A stretch of 64,000 nucleotides of DNA from Patescibacteria group bacterium (GTDB lineage Bacteria > Patescibacteriota > Patescibacteriia > JAHIZJ01). Of the stretch, positions 4,883 to 12,874 are shown one piece after another. A program made the position numbers and the translations under genes. Where the stretch lies: the NCBI GenBank assembly GCA_041661625.1, contig JBAZUB010000002.1:1-64000 (forward strand), in the 5' to 3' direction. Below the pieces are notes generated by a model that was not told the origin of the DNA, did no database searches, and was given only the letters and a program-made list of their open reading frames with translations. The stretch's first letter is position 1. Each line of letters starts with the position of its first letter.

Positions 4883-7759
4883 TTACGGTGTTAATGTAAT
4901 TTGTATCGAGTCGCTTTCCTCGCTGGTGTCGTCGTTCAGTGTCGCCACTAAGTATAACCGGTAAGATCCGGCCGCGGCCGCGGTTGGCCAGGTGGTGGAA
5001 AATGTTCCATTGGTTACGACGATGCCGGATTGAATTAAAACCGCCTCGCTACCCGACTGCTGGGCGTAGAGTTTTAATTCTTTGATACCCTTAGGGCTGG
5101 CCGCGCTGCCGGAAATAGTTAGGGGGAAGCCACTAACCGAAACCGATTGATTGTTAGTCGGCGTTGAAAAAGAGTAGCTGGAACTATCGCTCGACAGCAG
5201 CAGATTGATAGTGGCCGTCTGATCGGTGACGGTGCCGTTTTTGTCCTTGACCGACGCGCGGATGGTGTAGAAGCCGTTCGGCTTGCCGCTAATGTCGTAA
5301 TTATATGTGTAGGGCGCGGCGGTCAGGCTGGTGATCTGGGTATCGTCAATGAATATGGTGACGGTATCAACCGATACATCGGCGCCGATTTGAACCGTGA
5401 TGGTGAGCGGCGAGGTAGTAACTCGGGCATTGTTGGCCGGTGCGGTCAGGGTGACGCCCAGGGGTTGCGGTGTGCCGCCTTTACGCAGGTCGCAACTTTC
5501 GTACGGCAGCGCGTGCTGGGCGGTAATATAGTCGGGTTGGCCGTTCGCCCACGCTTGCACGCCGGCTTCCCAGGTTTGAAACTGCGGATCGGCCGCCGGG
5601 TTCTTTGGCACGTCGCCGCGCGGTTTGTCCTTATCGACATAGTACAAAATTGTATGCGCTTCCTTGAATGTCCGGGTGGCAATATAATCCGCCGGATACT
5701 GCTTGAGACATGAATCAGGAACAATGCGCTTGGTGATTTTGTCGACTTTGTAAGTGGTCACCTGGTCGATCTGTCCGCCCAGCATGGTTTTTTTGATCGG
5801 ATCGGCAGTAGGCGTTTTGAAAGTCTCGGCGATGGTGCCCTTGAGAACCCGTTCCATATATCCGTGCCAGATCGGGGCCGCTACTACCGAACCGTCGGCA
5901 CCCTTCTTCATGACGGTGTTGTCGTTATTGCCTGCCCACACGCCCGTCACGATCGATGGCGTATAGCCCAGTGTCCAGGCGTCGCGATAGTCGTTAGTGG
6001 TGCCGGTTTTGGCGGCCACTTGCCGATCGGACAGGGTGAGCGAATTGCGACCGCCGAAGATAAATGACCGCGCCGCATTGTCAGACAACACGCTATTTAA
6101 TTTACGCCCGGATTGTTCGTCGTATACCTGGTTTTCCTCGGGTTTGAATTGCTCGAGCATCTTGCCGTCTTTATCTTCTACGCTCAACACGGCCGTCATC
6201 GGGTGGCGCACGCCTTCGCGGGCGAATGTGGCATAGGCGCCAACGTGATCCAGCAGTTTCACTTCACCGCCGCCCAGCACCAGAGACAAGCCGTAGCGCT
6301 CGCGGTCATTCAGGGTGGTGTAGCCCAGCTGGTGCGCCATGTCCAGGGTATTGTTAATGCCAGCCAGATAGAGCGTCTTCACGGCGGGTATATTCAACGA
6401 TCCAGCCAGCGCCTGGCGCATAGAAACCGGGCCGTGCTCCTTGCCGTCATAGTTGCTGGGGATATAAGCCGGATCGCCGCCGAAATTAGTTTTGACGTCA
6501 AACAACATAGTCTCGGGGGTATATCCGCGGGTAAAGGCAGTTAGGTAGGCCACCGGTTTAAAAGATGAACCGGGCTGGCGGTCGCGGATCGCCACATTCA
6601 CATTGCCATCGTTGGCGGTGTCAAAATAATCAGCCGAACCGACCATGGCCAGTATCTGCCCGGTCTTGGTATCGGCCGAAACCAGGGCTGCGTTGGAGCC
6701 GCCGTATTTTTTGACCTTGTCCATGCCCTTGGTGATTTCTTCCTCGGCCACCTTCTGTTTGTCGATGTCTAGGGTGGTGATTACCTTGAGGCCGCCCTGT
6801 TCGACCATTTTTTCACCATACTTCTGGGTCAATAATTCTTTCACGTACATGACAAAGTGTGGCGCCGCGATCGAAGCCTGCTGGGTTCGAAACGTAATAG
6901 GGGCATTCTTGGCCTCAGCGGCTTGGTCCTGGGTGATGTAACCCAGCTCGGCCATTTGGTCAAGGATGTACTTTTGTCGGCCTATCAATTCATCAACGTG
7001 GCTGCCGTAAGGTGAATAGTAAGTAGGCGATTGCGGCAGGGCGGCCAGGACGGCTGATTCAGCCAGCGTTAGATCTCTGGCGTTTTTCCCGAAATAGGTC
7101 TGCGCGGCCGATTCGACGCCATACGCCACTGAGCCGTAAGGTATCTCATTGAAATACATTTTCAATATCTGATCTTTGGAAAACCGTTTTTCAATCTGGT
7201 AAGCCAGCACCACCTCTTTGATTTTTCGAGTATAACTTTTTTCCGATGTCAGAATCGCATTTTTAATAAATTGCTGGGTGATGGTCGAGCCGCCCTGCGA
7301 CTTCTTGCCCGAGAATACGTCTCTGACAACCGACCGAATAATGCCGGTCCAGCTGATCCCGCCGTGCTTGTAAAAGTTTCGGTCCTCGGTGGTGATGGTG
7401 GCGTTCTTAAGATTATCCGGTATGTCTTCTAGGTTTATTTGGGTTCTTTTTTCATCGCCATGTATTTCGTATAGCACGGTCTGGCCGGTGCGATCGTAGA
7501 TGCGTGTGCTTTGGGCGAGGTTGCGGGTCAGCAACTTGTCCGGATTGGGTAGATCGCGGCTGTACCACGCAAAGGCACCGACCGCCCCGATTAATCCGAT
7601 GCCAATTAGTATTACGGCTACGACCAATAACCGCCGCAGCCAGCGTCGGCGGGTGGATTTGGGTTTGGGCGTACTCGATTCCGAAGCCGGACGTTCGGCC
7701 GGGCTGGAATGGTGGCGCCAGGACATGGCGTAGCGATGGCTAAGCTGGGGAATGGGCAT
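4883..7759 (-). CDS. mrcA: Class A penicillin-binding protein (PBP1A type) with C-terminal Ig-like domains
   Basis: 958 residues. It makes and cross-links peptidoglycan at the outer face of the membrane. Seen: a basic cytoplasmic tail, TM segment about 44-66, and a GT51 transglycosylase domain with EDRNFYKHGG (125-134, catalytic Glu125) and GGSTITQQ (156-163). The transpeptidase domain has S398-S-F-K401, S454-L-N456 and K584-T-G-T587. A proline/threonine linker leads to two Ig-like beta domains (about 770-958), which lengthen the protein beyond the usual 700-850 residues. Start ATG 7759; a second ATG lies at residue 12. It is divergent from tyrS with overlapping promoters. Confidence 0.95.
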   Translation of the reverse strand: MPIPQLSHRYAMSWRHHSSPAERPASESSTPKPKSTRRRWLRRLLVVAVILIGIGLIGAVGAFAWYSRDLPNPDKLLTRNLAQSTRIYDRTGQTVLYEIHGDEKRTQINLEDIPDNLKNATITTEDRNFYKHGGISWTGIIRSVVRDVFSGKKSQGGSTITQQFIKNAILTSEKSYTRKIKEVVLAYQIEKRFSKDQILKMYFNEIPYGSVAYGVESAAQTYFGKNARDLTLAESAVLAALPQSPTYYSPYGSHVDELIGRQKYILDQMAELGYITQDQAAEAKNAPITFRTQQASIAAPHFVMYVKELLTQKYGEKMVEQGGLKVITTLDIDKQKVAEEEITKGMDKVKKYGGSNAALVSADTKTGQILAMVGSADYFDTANDGNVNVAIRDRQPGSSFKPVAYLTAFTRGYTPETMLFDVKTNFGGDPAYIPSNYDGKEHGPVSMRQALAGSLNIPAVKTLYLAGINNTLDMAHQLGYTTLNDRERYGLSLVLGGGEVKLLDHVGAYATFAREGVRHPMTAVLSVEDKDGKMLEQFKPEENQVYDEQSGRKLNSVLSDNAARSFIFGGRNSLTLSDRQVAAKTGTTNDYRDAWTLGYTPSIVTGVWAGNNDNTVMKKGADGSVVAAPIWHGYMERVLKGTIAETFKTPTADPIKKTMLGGQIDQVTTYKVDKITKRIVPDSCLKQYPADYIATRTFKEAHTILYYVDKDKPRGDVPKNPAADPQFQTWEAGVQAWANGQPDYITAQHALPYESCDLRKGGTPQPLGVTLTAPANNARVTTSPLTITVQIGADVSVDTVTIFIDDTQITSLTAAPYTYNYDISGKPNGFYTIRASVKDKNGTVTDQTATINLLLSSDSSSYSFSTPTNNQSVSVSGFPLTISGSAASPKGIKELKLYAQQSGSEAVLIQSGIVVTNGTFSTTWPTAAAAGSYRLYLVATLNDDTSEESDSIQITLTP

Positions 7760-7804
7760 GTTCGATTAGGGCGGAAAAGTTAAACAGAAAACTCACCGGC
7801 TACT

Positions 7805-7838
7805 TTGTCATTATACCAAATGTCGATTATAATGAAAA
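7805..7838. promoter_or_regulatory. Overlapping divergent promoters for tyrS and the PBP gene
   Basis: Plus strand: TTGTCA (7805-7810), 17 bp, TATAAT (7828-7833). The predicted start falls on the A of the tyrS ATG (7840), so the mRNA is leaderless. Minus strand: -10 TATAAT (7815-7810) with a weaker -35 TTTTCA (7838-7833), 17-bp spacer. The minus -10 shares bases with the plus -35, so the two directions should compete. Confidence 0.75.
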
Positions 7839-7839
7839 T

Positions 7840-9033
7840 ATGACGAAACCCAAAGACTCAGTAATTAGAGACCTGCTAAGCCGGGGCGTGGAGAACGTGA
7901 TCGACGCCACCAGCCTGCGTTACAAACTCCAGTCCGGCCGCCCATTGCGTATTAAGCACGGTGTTGATCCAACCACCAAAGATCTGCACTTGGGTTACGG
8001 GGTGGTTTACCAGAAGCTGCGAGCTTTTCAAGAGCTGGGCCACACAGTGATTTTTCTGGTCGGTGATTTTACCGGTCGTTTTGGCGATCCGACCGACAAG
8101 GTACAAACCCGGCTATTGCGCGGTCAGGCTGACGTCGAAGTGGCGGCCCAGAGCTACATCAAGCAGATCGGGCGGGTGCTGGATATGTCGAAGACGGAAA
8201 TCCGCCGCAACTCAGAATGGTATGACAAGATGTCGGCCGAAGAACTATTAAGACTGCAGTCAAAGTTCACCGTCGCTCGATTACTGGAGCGGGATATGTT
8301 TCAGCGCCGGATTAAAGAAAATAAGGAAATTGGCTATCACGAACCGGTCTACCCGATTTTGCAGGCCTATGATTCGGTTATGCTCCAATCTGACGTCACG
8401 GTAATCGGCACCGACCAGACTTTTAACGAATTACAGGCGCGAACGTTACAGCGGGATGCCGGCCAGGAACCCCAGGATATTATCGCCATGAAGCTGTTGG
8501 TCGGTACCGACGGGCATCGGAAAATGAGTCAGAGTTTGGGAAATTATATCGGATTAACCGAGGCGCCGGCCGAAATGTACGGCAAGGTGATGTCGATACC
8601 GGACGAGATTATCCCGCACTATTTTGAATTGGCCACCCGGATGCCATTGTCAAAAATTGAACTGATAAAAAAACAGCTCAAGGCCGGTGTCAACCCGCGC
8701 GACCTCAAAGCCAAGCTGGCGTCTGAAATTGTGGCGCTATACTATGACGCCAAAGCGGCCAAAGAAGCCGCGCTTGAATTTGACCACGTGTTCAAAGATC
8801 GACAAGCACCAACCGAAGTGCCGGCCATTACTGTGAAAGTTAAGAAGATATCCCTACCCGATTTGCTCGTCCAAGCCAAGACGGCCGCCAGCAAAGGCGA
8901 AGCGCGGCGCCTGCTGAAACAGCGCGGCGTGAAAGCTGATGGTGTAGTATTAACCGATTGGAAAAACCCCTGGCCGGTGAAGACGGGCACGGTGTTCCAG
9001 GTCGGCAAGCGGCGGTTTTTCAAGATTGGGTAG
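7840..9033 (+). CDS. tyrS: Tyrosyl-tRNA synthetase
   Basis: 397 residues. It charges tRNA-Tyr in the cytoplasm. The class I HIGH motif is HLGY (50-53), the KMSKS loop is KMSQS (228-232), and an S4-like RNA-binding domain occupies about residues 330-397 (KISLPDLLVQ..., KGEARRLLKQRGV). The length fits the bacterial TyrRZ-type enzyme. The start is fixed by the leaderless promoter: the -10 box ends six bases before the ATG, leaving no room for a Shine-Dalgarno. The gene converges on galT across a long palindrome. Confidence 0.95.
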   Translation: MTKPKDSVIRDLLSRGVENVIDATSLRYKLQSGRPLRIKHGVDPTTKDLHLGYGVVYQKLRAFQELGHTVIFLVGDFTGRFGDPTDKVQTRLLRGQADVEVAAQSYIKQIGRVLDMSKTEIRRNSEWYDKMSAEELLRLQSKFTVARLLERDMFQRRIKENKEIGYHEPVYPILQAYDSVMLQSDVTVIGTDQTFNELQARTLQRDAGQEPQDIIAMKLLVGTDGHRKMSQSLGNYIGLTEAPAEMYGKVMSIPDEIIPHYFELATRMPLSKIELIKKQLKAGVNPRDLKAKLASEIVALYYDAKAAKEAALEFDHVFKDRQAPTEVPAITVKVKKISLPDLLVQAKTAASKGEARRLLKQRGVKADGVVLTDWKNPWPVKTGTVFQVGKRRFFKIG

Positions 9034-9045
9034 AGTAATAAGATA

Positions 9046-9079
9046 AACGTAGGCGAGGATGATCATCCTCGCCTACGTT
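9046..9079. terminator. Perfect 34-bp palindrome between convergent tyrS and galT
   Basis: A perfect self-complementary sequence with 17-bp arms and central GATC (core GGCGAGGATGATCATCCTCG). It lies between two convergent genes and most likely ends transcription both ways. A near-copy lies at 12816-12850. Confidence 0.7.
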
Positions 9080-9096
9080 GTATAATGTGGGTGTAA

Positions 9097-10044
9097 TTAT
9101 TTTCGTCGTTTCCTCGGCAATGCCCGATAGAACTTGGCCGCTTCTTCGGGTGGGACAGTGTTGACGATCAGGCGTGAGCCAAGTTCCAGGCCGGCCCAGG
9201 TATCTCGGCGCGGACAAACCCGCAGATAGAGGTGTTCGTATTTGTAATGTACCACTTGGTGCAGGTAAAAGTTGTAGGGAATATTGATGTCGTTCAGCCG
9301 TCCGAGGATTCGTTTGAGAGTATGCGCCATTGAGTGCAGTTCGGGCTTGGTTAGGCTGGTGATATTATCGACATGTCGGCGCGGGAAAACCCACGCTTCG
9401 TAATTATAACTAGAGGCGTAGGGTGTAAAAGCAGCTGTTAATGTGTCGCTGCTAATCCAGCGCGGACCTTTCATCTCCGATTTGATCAGATTGCAATAAT
9501 AACAAACGCCGCGCCGGATTTCGTATTCCTCGGCTCGTTTGAGCTTGCCTAGGACGTGGGGCGGCAGAAACTCGGTGGCAAAAATCTGGGAATGAGCATG
9601 ATCAATCGAGGCGCCGGCTTTACCGCCATTGTTTTTGAATACCAGGATATAGTTTATCCGCTTGTCTTTTTCCAGGACACGAACACGCTGGGCGAAGACG
9701 CCCAGGATGCCGGTGATGCGATCCACATCCAATTCGGCTAACTCGACGTCATGTTCCGGAGTCTCAATCACGACTTCCTGGCGGCCGTACACGGCCGGGT
9801 TATCAGTCGACACAATCGGGTACTTGTTGGGCAGCACCTTTATTTGCCAAGGTTTACGGCCAACCGTGACCAGTGCCTTTTGAGCGTCAATAGCCTCGGG
9901 ACAGAAGGGGCAGTCTTTTTTATGAACTACGTGCGGAACGGCCGGATTGAAATTGTGCGGACGCTTGGAACGGCCCGGCGCGATAATGACCGTCTGATTA
10001 TGAATGTAATTTACTCTTATTTCTGATTTTTGTTCTTTGAGCAT
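9097..10044 (-). CDS. galT: Galactose-1-phosphate uridylyltransferase family protein
   Basis: 315 residues of the HIT-superfamily GalT fold. Seen: a zinc-type pair C45-P-F-C48 and the active-site H149-A-H151-S-Q153, His151 being the expected nucleotidylated residue. Family members move UMP between glucose-1-P and galactose-1-P; related enzymes act as ADP- or UDP-glucose phosphorylases. It is the last gene of a minus-strand run after glgA (4 nt apart), so a role in feeding or draining nucleotide sugars for glycogen is likely. Substrate not settled by sequence. Confidence 0.85.
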   Translation of the reverse strand: MLKEQKSEIRVNYIHNQTVIIAPGRSKRPHNFNPAVPHVVHKKDCPFCPEAIDAQKALVTVGRKPWQIKVLPNKYPIVSTDNPAVYGRQEVVIETPEHDVELAELDVDRITGILGVFAQRVRVLEKDKRINYILVFKNNGGKAGASIDHAHSQIFATEFLPPHVLGKLKRAEEYEIRRGVCYYCNLIKSEMKGPRWISSDTLTAAFTPYASSYNYEAWVFPRRHVDNITSLTKPELHSMAHTLKRILGRLNDINIPYNFYLHQVVHYKYEHLYLRVCPRRDTWAGLELGSRLIVNTVPPEEAAKFYRALPRKRRK

Positions 10045-10048
10045 GCTG

Positions 10049-11506
10049 TTACTGTACTAGTTTTCGATAGAGCTGTAAATATTCTTCCGCCGCCTTATGC
10101 CACGAGGAGTCGAAGCGCATGGCCATAATTTGCAAGTGCCGCCAGGCTGCCGGATCGTGGTGGTATAAGGTAATAGCCCGACTCACGGCAACTTCTAACG
10201 CCGCTGGCGTGTACTCGGCAAAGACGTACCCGTTGCCAGCTGATTTTGATTCCTGGCGATCGGTAACGGTGTCTTTCAGGCCGCCGGTAGCCCGGACAAT
10301 TGGTATGGTACCGTAGCGCATAGCGATCAGCTGGCCTAAACCGCAGGGCTCAAACCGGGACGGCATTAAAAAGAAATCGCTGCTGGCGTAGATTTCCTGA
10401 GCCAGCTTAGCGTTGAAACCGATCGTGACCGAAGCAGACTGGGGGAAGTTTTTAGCCAGTTCGCGCAACATGGTTTCGTATTTTTCCCCGCCCTGTCCCA
10501 ACGCGACAAATTGAGCGCCGGCAGCCAGGTGTTTGGGCAACACCTCTGCGATCAATTCAATGCCTTTTTGGTCGGTCAGTCTGGTAACCAAACCGAACAA
10601 AGGCGCCGTAGGATTAATCGCCAAGCCGCAGGACTTTTGCAGCGCTTGTTTGTTGACTGCCTTATCGTCCAGCGATTCGACCGTAAAGTTTTTTACAATC
10701 TCCGGATCAGTGGCCGAATTGAATCTTATTTGGTCAACGCCGTTGACGATGCCGGACAGTTCGTGGCGGCGCTTACGTAAATCGTCTTCCAGCCCGCAGC
10801 CGTATTCCGGGGTTAATATTTCTTTGGCGTAGGTGCGGCTGACCGTATTGATCAGTTGGCCGTTGATAATGCCTTGTTGCATGATGTTGACTTTGTCCGG
10901 TCTAACTTTGAATGTGGGCAGCTGATCTTCAGTAAGGCCTAACCAATTCAGTACTTCGCTCTTGATCCAGACGCCCTGATTGGCAATATTGTGGATGGTA
11001 TATAGCGAAGGTGTGGTTGAGTCCGGGTTATCAATCGACATAAACGAGGGCAACATGGCGGTTTGCCAGTCCTGACAATGAATCACGTCGGGCTGCCAAT
11101 TCAGCGCTTTGAATACCCGCGGAACCGAACGAACAAAGAACAGGAAGCGCTGAAACTCAACAAAACGGCTGGCAAAAGCCGAACGTTCAAAATATATATC
11201 CCCATGGCTGAGATACGCCCCATTTTCAATTAGGTATATCGGCACGTCAGTTCCGGGTATGGGCATCTCGTATACCGATACGGCCTCATCCGATTCACCT
11301 AGCGGTACGGTTATTTTTTGGGCGATTAATTTGACAGGATATTTGGCGCGATCGATGGTTTGATAGAAGGGAAGAATAACACGAATATCAACACCTAATT
11401 CTTTTAATGCCGGCGGCAATGCTCCGGTCACGTCGGCCAAACCACCGACCTTGGCGATCGGGGTGAGTTCTGAGGCGACGAAGGCAACCGAGATAGATTT
11501 AGTCAT
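10049..11506 (-). CDS. glgA: Glycogen/starch synthase (GT5), first copy
   Basis: 485 residues. It elongates alpha-1,4-glucan from ADP- (or UDP-) glucose. Seen: the N-terminal KVGGLADV (19-26) donor-phosphate loop, IHCQDWQT, and the C-terminal PSRFEPCGLGQLIAMRYG with a Glu for nucleotide binding. It lies 5 nt after the kinase-fold gene and 4 nt before galT, so all three are probably one operon from the promoter at 12589-12617. A second, divergent glgA lies at 15490-16974. Confidence 0.93.
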   Translation of the reverse strand: MTKSISVAFVASELTPIAKVGGLADVTGALPPALKELGVDIRVILPFYQTIDRAKYPVKLIAQKITVPLGESDEAVSVYEMPIPGTDVPIYLIENGAYLSHGDIYFERSAFASRFVEFQRFLFFVRSVPRVFKALNWQPDVIHCQDWQTAMLPSFMSIDNPDSTTPSLYTIHNIANQGVWIKSEVLNWLGLTEDQLPTFKVRPDKVNIMQQGIINGQLINTVSRTYAKEILTPEYGCGLEDDLRKRRHELSGIVNGVDQIRFNSATDPEIVKNFTVESLDDKAVNKQALQKSCGLAINPTAPLFGLVTRLTDQKGIELIAEVLPKHLAAGAQFVALGQGGEKYETMLRELAKNFPQSASVTIGFNAKLAQEIYASSDFFLMPSRFEPCGLGQLIAMRYGTIPIVRATGGLKDTVTDRQESKSAGNGYVFAEYTPAALEVAVSRAITLYHHDPAAWRHLQIMAMRFDSSWHKAAEEYLQLYRKLVQ

Positions 11507-11511
11507 GAAAT

Positions 11512-12504
11512 CTATTTAACAAGTTTATTAAATTGGCCGTCCAACACCAAGCTTATCGCCCGGCGATAAAACGCAATGGCCTGACGTTTGACCCGGCGCT
11601 CAGCCGGGATAGTGGTCCGGTTGAAATAATCCAAATTGTGAATACACTGCAGGACGATCTCAACTTTGAAGAGCTCTTCGAATTGCTTGGGATAGGGTGT
11701 GGCCTTGAGAAACGCCCTCCATAAAGCTTTTTGCCACTTCGGGTGCATAAAAGCCCGGTGCCAAATAACCGATACATCATGCGCCGGCGTGCCGCAATCG
11801 ACATTCTCCCAATCGATCATATAGAAGTCGCTCGAGCCACGTCGAAAGAAATGACTGGCGTAGGGTTCGTAATGCGTGATTACGGTTTGGTTATTGTCGA
11901 ATACCTTATGATAGGATTTGAGAAAATTTATCACGCGTTCGGCGGCGTCAGCGGTTCCAATTAGACCCGGCACCTTCCGCCAGCCGATTAACTCCAGGTT
12001 GGTCTTGAGAGTGTGTTTGGCGTAAAGCGGACGCAGTTTTGGCGGCAGACGGCGCGATAACTGCTGCAATCCTCCAAAGAACTTGACGATCCAAGCGATC
12101 GAATGGGGCGCGAAGAACTCCGGTTTGAAAATGAAGTTGCTGTGTTGGATGTTTTGGGTTTGTCCATCCAAAAATTCGCGGATGTACCAAGTGCGCCCGG
12201 TTGATTGGGAAAACAGCACGCCGGGTGTTGATTCGGCGAAAAACCTATCTTGCATGGAATGGAAATAATTTAGTGTGATAATCTCGCGCCGCAAGCCGGC
12301 ATTGGTGCGCGGGTCGACCCGATCGGTGAACAGGCAGATCTTGAATACTACCACCCGGCCTTGATATCGACAGCGGGCGACATAAAAACGCGGGCCATTG
12401 CGCTCGACGCTGGCAACTTCCAATTTATAACGTTTGATGACGCGACGGATTTCCACACGGGCGGCTAGAATCCGAGCTTTTTTCAGTGCGGTAAACATGA
12501 GCAA
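11512..12504 (-). CDS. Aminoglycoside-phosphotransferase-fold (kinase-like) protein with altered catalytic loop
   Basis: 330 residues of the APH/choline-kinase type: an N-lobe with VVVFKICLF (the Lys strand), then THYEPYASHF where the family has HGDlxxxN, then FYMIDWENVDCGTPAHDV matching the metal-binding D-W-E segment. The Brenner Asp is replaced by Glu and the Asn by His, so it may be an unusual kinase or a pseudo-kinase. First gene of the kinase-glgA-galT operon. A sugar kinase (for example maltose- or glucose-type) is a reasonable guess from context, not shown by the sequence. Confidence 0.7.
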   Translation of the reverse strand: MLMFTALKKARILAARVEIRRVIKRYKLEVASVERNGPRFYVARCRYQGRVVVFKICLFTDRVDPRTNAGLRREIITLNYFHSMQDRFFAESTPGVLFSQSTGRTWYIREFLDGQTQNIQHSNFIFKPEFFAPHSIAWIVKFFGGLQQLSRRLPPKLRPLYAKHTLKTNLELIGWRKVPGLIGTADAAERVINFLKSYHKVFDNNQTVITHYEPYASHFFRRGSSDFYMIDWENVDCGTPAHDVSVIWHRAFMHPKWQKALWRAFLKATPYPKQFEELFKVEIVLQCIHNLDYFNRTTIPAERRVKRQAIAFYRRAISLVLDGQFNKLVK

Positions 12505-12588
12505 TTAACAAATATCAATTAATAAACGGGAAGCTGAGGGCGCCAAGAAACGGACTTTGGGTGGCGCAACCCCTTAATAAGTAACTGT

Positions 12589-12617
12589 ATTATAACGTAA
12601 AATATGGTTTTTGTGAA
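12589..12617 (-). promoter_or_regulatory. Promoter of the kinase-glgA-galT operon
   Basis: On the minus strand: TTCACA (12617-12612), 17 bp, TATAAT (12594-12589). The start is expected near 12582, leaving a leader of about 78 nt. GCGCC/GGCGC arms inside the leader could form a small hairpin. Confidence 0.75.
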
Positions 12618-12815
12618 TGTGCCACTTGATATATTAGACAACGCAGCTGTTGGAGCGGTAAATGTTGTTTTCGCAAGAAACCCGCTCCCGCCTTCCTCTC
12701 ACATAAAGTAAGGTTTGGCATGCCCCGTCGTTGAAAAAAGGGTGAAGACATGGGCCGTCTTTGCACAAAAACCCGCGCTGGTTTCATTGCGAAACCGGTT
12801 TTTCTTTTGTGAATC
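12618..12815. other. Non-coding stretch with several hairpins
   Basis: No credible gene. Plus-strand hairpins: GGAGCGG...CCGCTCC enclosing GTTTTCGCAAGAAAC (about 12653-12689), and GGTTTC-ATTGC-GAAACC followed by GGTTTTTCTTTT (about 12780-12808), which looks like an intrinsic terminator on the plus strand. A small RNA is possible, but no plus-strand promoter stands out. Confidence 0.35.
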
Positions 12816-12850
12816 AACGTGGGCGAGGATGACCATCCTCGCCCACGGTT
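12816..12850. terminator. Palindromic terminator of the glgA2-GH57-GH57 operon
   Basis: CGTGGGCGAGGATG (12818-12831) and CATCCTCGCCCACG (12834-12847): a 14-bp stem separated by two bases, 25 bp after the stop of the GH57-UVR gene. The core matches the palindrome at 9046-9079, pointing to a reused terminator family. Confidence 0.65.
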
Positions 12851-12874
12851 ATTTGTGTAATGACGTGTGATAGA

